Shown one piece after another: positions 61,867 to 64,000 of a DNA stretch of 64,000 bases. The stretch spans positions 62,001 through 126,000 of the forward strand of contig NZ_LT635772.1 in assembly GCF_900128415.1 (NCBI RefSeq), given 5' to 3'. Under the pieces are notes generated by a model, which made no database searches, was not told the DNA's origin, and saw only the letters and a list, made by a program, of their open reading frames with translations. This stretch comes from Anaerococcus mediterraneensis. GTDB taxonomy: Bacteria; Bacillota; Clostridia; Tissierellales; Peptoniphilaceae. A program made the position numbers and the translations under genes. Position 1 is the first letter of the stretch. Every line of letters begins with the position of its first letter.

Positions 61867-63026
61867 TAATCTTTTATTAATTTTTCAGCTAAAACTTTAA
61901 CTATTATCACAACAATTATACAAGATATGGTCGAACCTATGAATAGGTCCATCTTTAGAAATGCCCTATTTGCGATAAAGCCTATTAACCAGATTATCAT
62001 ATTTTTATAATATACGTCTGAATTTGATTTGTCTTTTTTCAGTATAAAATAATCTGCGATTTGGATTGCTATCATTGGTGCAAAGACTGAGCCAATTAGG
62101 TATAAAAATTCAGTTATATCATCCATTGGGAAAATTATTGCCCCAATTGTACCTATGATTGTAACAATTATACCTATTTTTTGACCGTTCACTTTTTTTG
62201 ATAAAGATTCGGCGGAAATGCCTGCAGAATAGGCATCTAGGAAGGTTGTTGTCACAGTTGACAATATTATTATAACCATAGCTCCAAGACCTAGACCTGA
62301 TTTTACCATAATCATGGCAATATCACTTTCCTTTGTTATAAGGGCCATTCCCATACCAATTACATACATCCAGATTGAAACGATGCTGTAGATTGCTGTT
62401 GATGTGAGTGTTGCAGCCCTTGGGTTTTCGGCCTCTCTTGTGTAGTCAGAAATTAATGGCAACCAAGAAAGTGGCATGGCTACAGCAAGCTCTATTGCAA
62501 GACCAAAACTCATAGCATCAGCCGCTGGTTTTGACAAAAAGTCAACTCCCTTAAATATCTTAAAGGAAAGAACGATTGTTAGGATAAATAAAAGTGACAT
62601 GGAAACTGTGTTTAGTTTTCCAAGATTTGAAATTCCTATTTTTATCCAAACTAAAATCAAAATACCTATCACAAGGGCCCATAAAATATGGCTTGTGTTA
62701 AAGACGTGGGATGATGAAATCGCCCCGTCATAGATCATGATAGCAGTCCAACCCACAAGTTGTAGGACGTTTAGAAATGCAAAAAATAAGCCGCCTTTTT
62801 GGCCAAAGGACATTTTTACAGTCTCCATAGCTGATTTTTCGCTCATGCCGCCAATTAGGCCTGCCATGTAAAGGAGAACTGCTCCAATTAGGTGACCAAT
62901 AAGAATTGCCATAAGTCCGTTTTTAAAACCGAGTGGTGCAAAATAAGTACCGGTGATAATTTCTGCTATGGAAACTCCGGCCCCAAACCATATGAGGCCG
63001 TTTTCAAAATTAGAAGTCTTTCTCAT
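61866..63026 (-). CDS. cytX: Hydroxymethylpyrimidine-type permease CytX
   Basis: A 386-residue NCS1-family cytosine/purine permease with eleven or twelve membrane segments. GLIWFGAGVSIAEIITGTYF is the typical start and PLSWLPLISDYTREA the family signature. The CytX branch carries thiamine pyrimidine precursors. Its start lies inside the 3' end of thiD (17-base overlap), which supports that substrate. AAGGAGG precedes the ATG. Confidence 0.9.
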   Translation of the reverse strand: MRKTSNFENGLIWFGAGVSIAEIITGTYFAPLGFKNGLMAILIGHLIGAVLLYMAGLIGGMSEKSAMETVKMSFGQKGGLFFAFLNVLQLVGWTAIMIYDGAISSSHVFNTSHILWALVIGILILVWIKIGISNLGKLNTVSMSLLFILTIVLSFKIFKGVDFLSKPAADAMSFGLAIELAVAMPLSWLPLISDYTREAENPRAATLTSTAIYSIVSIWMYVIGMGMALITKESDIAMIMVKSGLGLGAMVIIILSTVTTTFLDAYSAGISAESLSKKVNGQKIGIIVTIIGTIGAIIFPMDDITEFLYLIGSVFAPMIAIQIADYFILKKDKSNSDVYYKNMIIWLIGFIANRAFLKMDLFIGSTISCIIVVIIVKVLAEKLIKD

Positions 63027-63837
63027 CGTAGACCTCCTTGTAGGAATCTTTTATATCAAAGGCGTGGTTCATAGGGCCTGAGCCCTTTCCTATATCTAGG
63101 CCATCGGCAAGGGCATTTGATATATAGTCCTTGGCTTTTTTTACCGCAATTTCCATTGGGAAGCCTTTAGCGAGGTTTGCTGCAATTGCTGATGATAGGG
63201 TACATCCTGTACCGTGAGTGTTTTTTGTATCGATTCTTTTGCCCTTAAACCAAGTGCCAGTGCCATTTGCATATAGATAGTCGTTGGCATCATTTATGGC
63301 GTGTCCCCCTTTAAGCAGGGTCGCACATTGATATTTATCAGAAATTTTCTTTGCTGCTGCCTCCATCTCCTCTACACTTGCAATTTCCTCCCCTATTAAA
63401 ATCTCAGCTTCTGGTATATTTGGTGTTAGGACATCTGCAAGTGGGAAAAGTTTGTCTTCTAAGGTCTTGATGGCGTCATCTTTTAATAATTTTGCCCCGC
63501 TTGTTGCAACCATCACAGGGTCCACAACTATATTTTTGGCCTTGTAATTTATTAGTCTTTCTGCTATAACTTCGATTATTTCCCTAGAAGATACCATGCC
63601 AATCTTAACTGCATCCGGCATAATATCTGTGAAAACTGAATCTAATTGTTCTTTCATAAATTCTGGACTTGCTTCTAAAATATCACTTACGCCGGTTGTG
63701 TTTTGGGCAGTCAAGGCTGTAATTGCACTCATGGCAAAAACCCCATTTACAGTCATAGTTTTGATGTCTGCTTGGATACCGGCGCCTCCACTGGAGTCTG
63801 AACCCGCAATGGTCAATGCTTTTCTAATTTCTTTCAT
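63010..63837 (-). CDS. thiD: Hydroxymethylpyrimidine (phosphomethylpyrimidine) kinase
   Basis: Phosphorylates hydroxymethylpyrimidine twice for thiamine synthesis. The 275 residues start [20 protein letters not shown], and the pyrimidine-site segment [29 protein letters not shown] and [18 protein letters not shown] (catalytic Cys-Thr-Leu) complete the ThiD picture. With cytX it makes a salvage unit that takes up and activates imported pyrimidine. No TPP riboswitch is visible upstream; an unassigned structured leader is. Confidence 0.95.
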   Translation of the reverse strand: MKEIRKALTIAGSDSSGGAGIQADIKTMTVNGVFAMSAITALTAQNTTGVSDILEASPEFMKEQLDSVFTDIMPDAVKIGMVSSREIIEVIAERLINYKAKNIVVDPVMVATSGAKLLKDDAIKTLEDKLFPLADVLTPNIPEAEILIGEEIASVEEMEAAAKKISDKYQCATLLKGGHAINDANDYLYANGTGTWFKGKRIDTKNTHGTGCTLSSAIAANLAKGFPMEIAVKKAKDYISNALADGLDIGKGSGPMNHAFDIKDSYKEVYDEKDF

Positions 63838-63862
63838 AAAATCTCCTTACATTGTTTTCTTT

Positions 63863-63922
63863 AGCGATAGAAGGTGGTGCCCCCAATCTACCGCAAATTC
63901 ATTCTTCTAATTAATAATCGCT
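63863..63922 (-). promoter_or_regulatory. Structured leader of thiD-cytX, class unknown
   Basis: On the minus strand GCGGTAGA (63894-63887) pairs with TCTATCGC (63871-63864) around a G-rich/CACC loop to form a stable hairpin. AGCGAT further upstream (63922-63917) could instead pair with ATCGCT (63868-63863), so two exclusive folds are possible. It does not show the conserved TPP riboswitch cores. A role in control is inference. Confidence 0.4.
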
Positions 63923-63951
63923 TTAATTTTTAACCTCCAAAGCTTATATAC

Positions 63952-63980
63952 AAAAAAAGAACAGACCCAAGGCCTGTCCT
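63952..63980 (-). terminator. Terminator of a gene beyond the window
   Basis: On the minus strand an imperfect hairpin (GGACAG.CC/GG.CTGTTC) followed by seven T. It ends a minus-strand transcript coming from beyond 64000. Confidence 0.7.
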
Positions 63981-64000
63981 AATAAGTTCAAAAAGAGTGT

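Noticed and set aside
63838..64000. TPP riboswitch before thiD-cytX
   Set aside because: The conserved CTGAGA and ACCTGATC blocks are absent. A different structure is reported instead.

Overview
The window is AT-rich (roughly one third G+C by eye) DNA from a low-GC Gram-positive anaerobe. A class III fructose-1,6-bisphosphatase, Veg, ribonuclease M5, two T-box leaders, a CIRCE element, AGGAGG-type ribosome binding sites and lipoprotein/Sec signals all point to Firmicutes. The gene set (CBS-containing Mn pyrophosphatase, two M18 aminopeptidases, PFL/ACT pair, peptide and amino-acid oriented metabolism) and codon use suggest a Gram-positive anaerobic coccus of the Peptoniphilaceae, Anaerococcus-like. 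That placement is inference; no rRNA is present. Most of the window is ordinary chromosome.

Layout: 1-3657 rpoB (3' end beyond the window, own promoter); 3.9-10.0 kb nitroreductase, a charged-tail membrane protein, fbp, DUF4177, cyclophilin, PFL/ACT pair; 10.1-11.5 kb a decayed IS3-family region around a small membrane-protein gene; 11.5-16.1 kb cell wall block (SH3/lysozyme-like secreted protein with a WalR-type box; ddl-murF-pfkB); 16.2-22.8 kb two GntR-controlled ABC operons separated by udp and dCMP deaminase, the first with an internal duplication and the stub of a lost ATPase copy; 23-27 kb cls, pyridoxal-kinase-like, MATE, acidic lipoprotein; 27.2 kb tRNA-Ala(GGC); 27.4-32.2 kb small enzymes, a large inverted-repeat element, veg; 32.3-36.8 kb M18 peptidase, htpG under CIRCE, hemolysin III; 36.8-42.2 kb DUF1858, pyrophosphatase, CNNM protein, purine permease, Trp T-box plus trpP; 42.4-46.5 kb M20 hydrolase with two membrane proteins, thiamine-binding-like protein, second M18; 46.6-47.3 kb IS200-type element; 47.4-52.1 kb glutaredoxin, then the rsmA-rnmV-tatD-metG operon; 52.3-55.6 kb two paralogous secreted proteins flanking an HTH-TPR regulator; 55.6-57.2 kb Tyr T-box and tyrS; 57.3-61.8 kb ABC transporter with a divergent two-component system; 61.9-63.8 kb cytX-thiD for thiamine precursor salvage.

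The best candidate for something undescribed is 52.3-55.6 kb. Two exported proteins share the same two domains but in opposite order, and they bracket an Rgg/PlcR-like (HTH plus helical repeat) regulator. Other points of interest are the stub left by a collapsed ABC duplication, three TATAACAG-type operator repeats in exact 10-bp phase over a consensus promoter, a WalR-like box on a wall hydrolase gene, a 172-bp nested inverted-repeat element between convergent genes, a possible small insertion flanked by 16-bp repeats, and an unassigned two-state-looking leader on thiD-cytX where a TPP riboswitch would be expected but is not seen.
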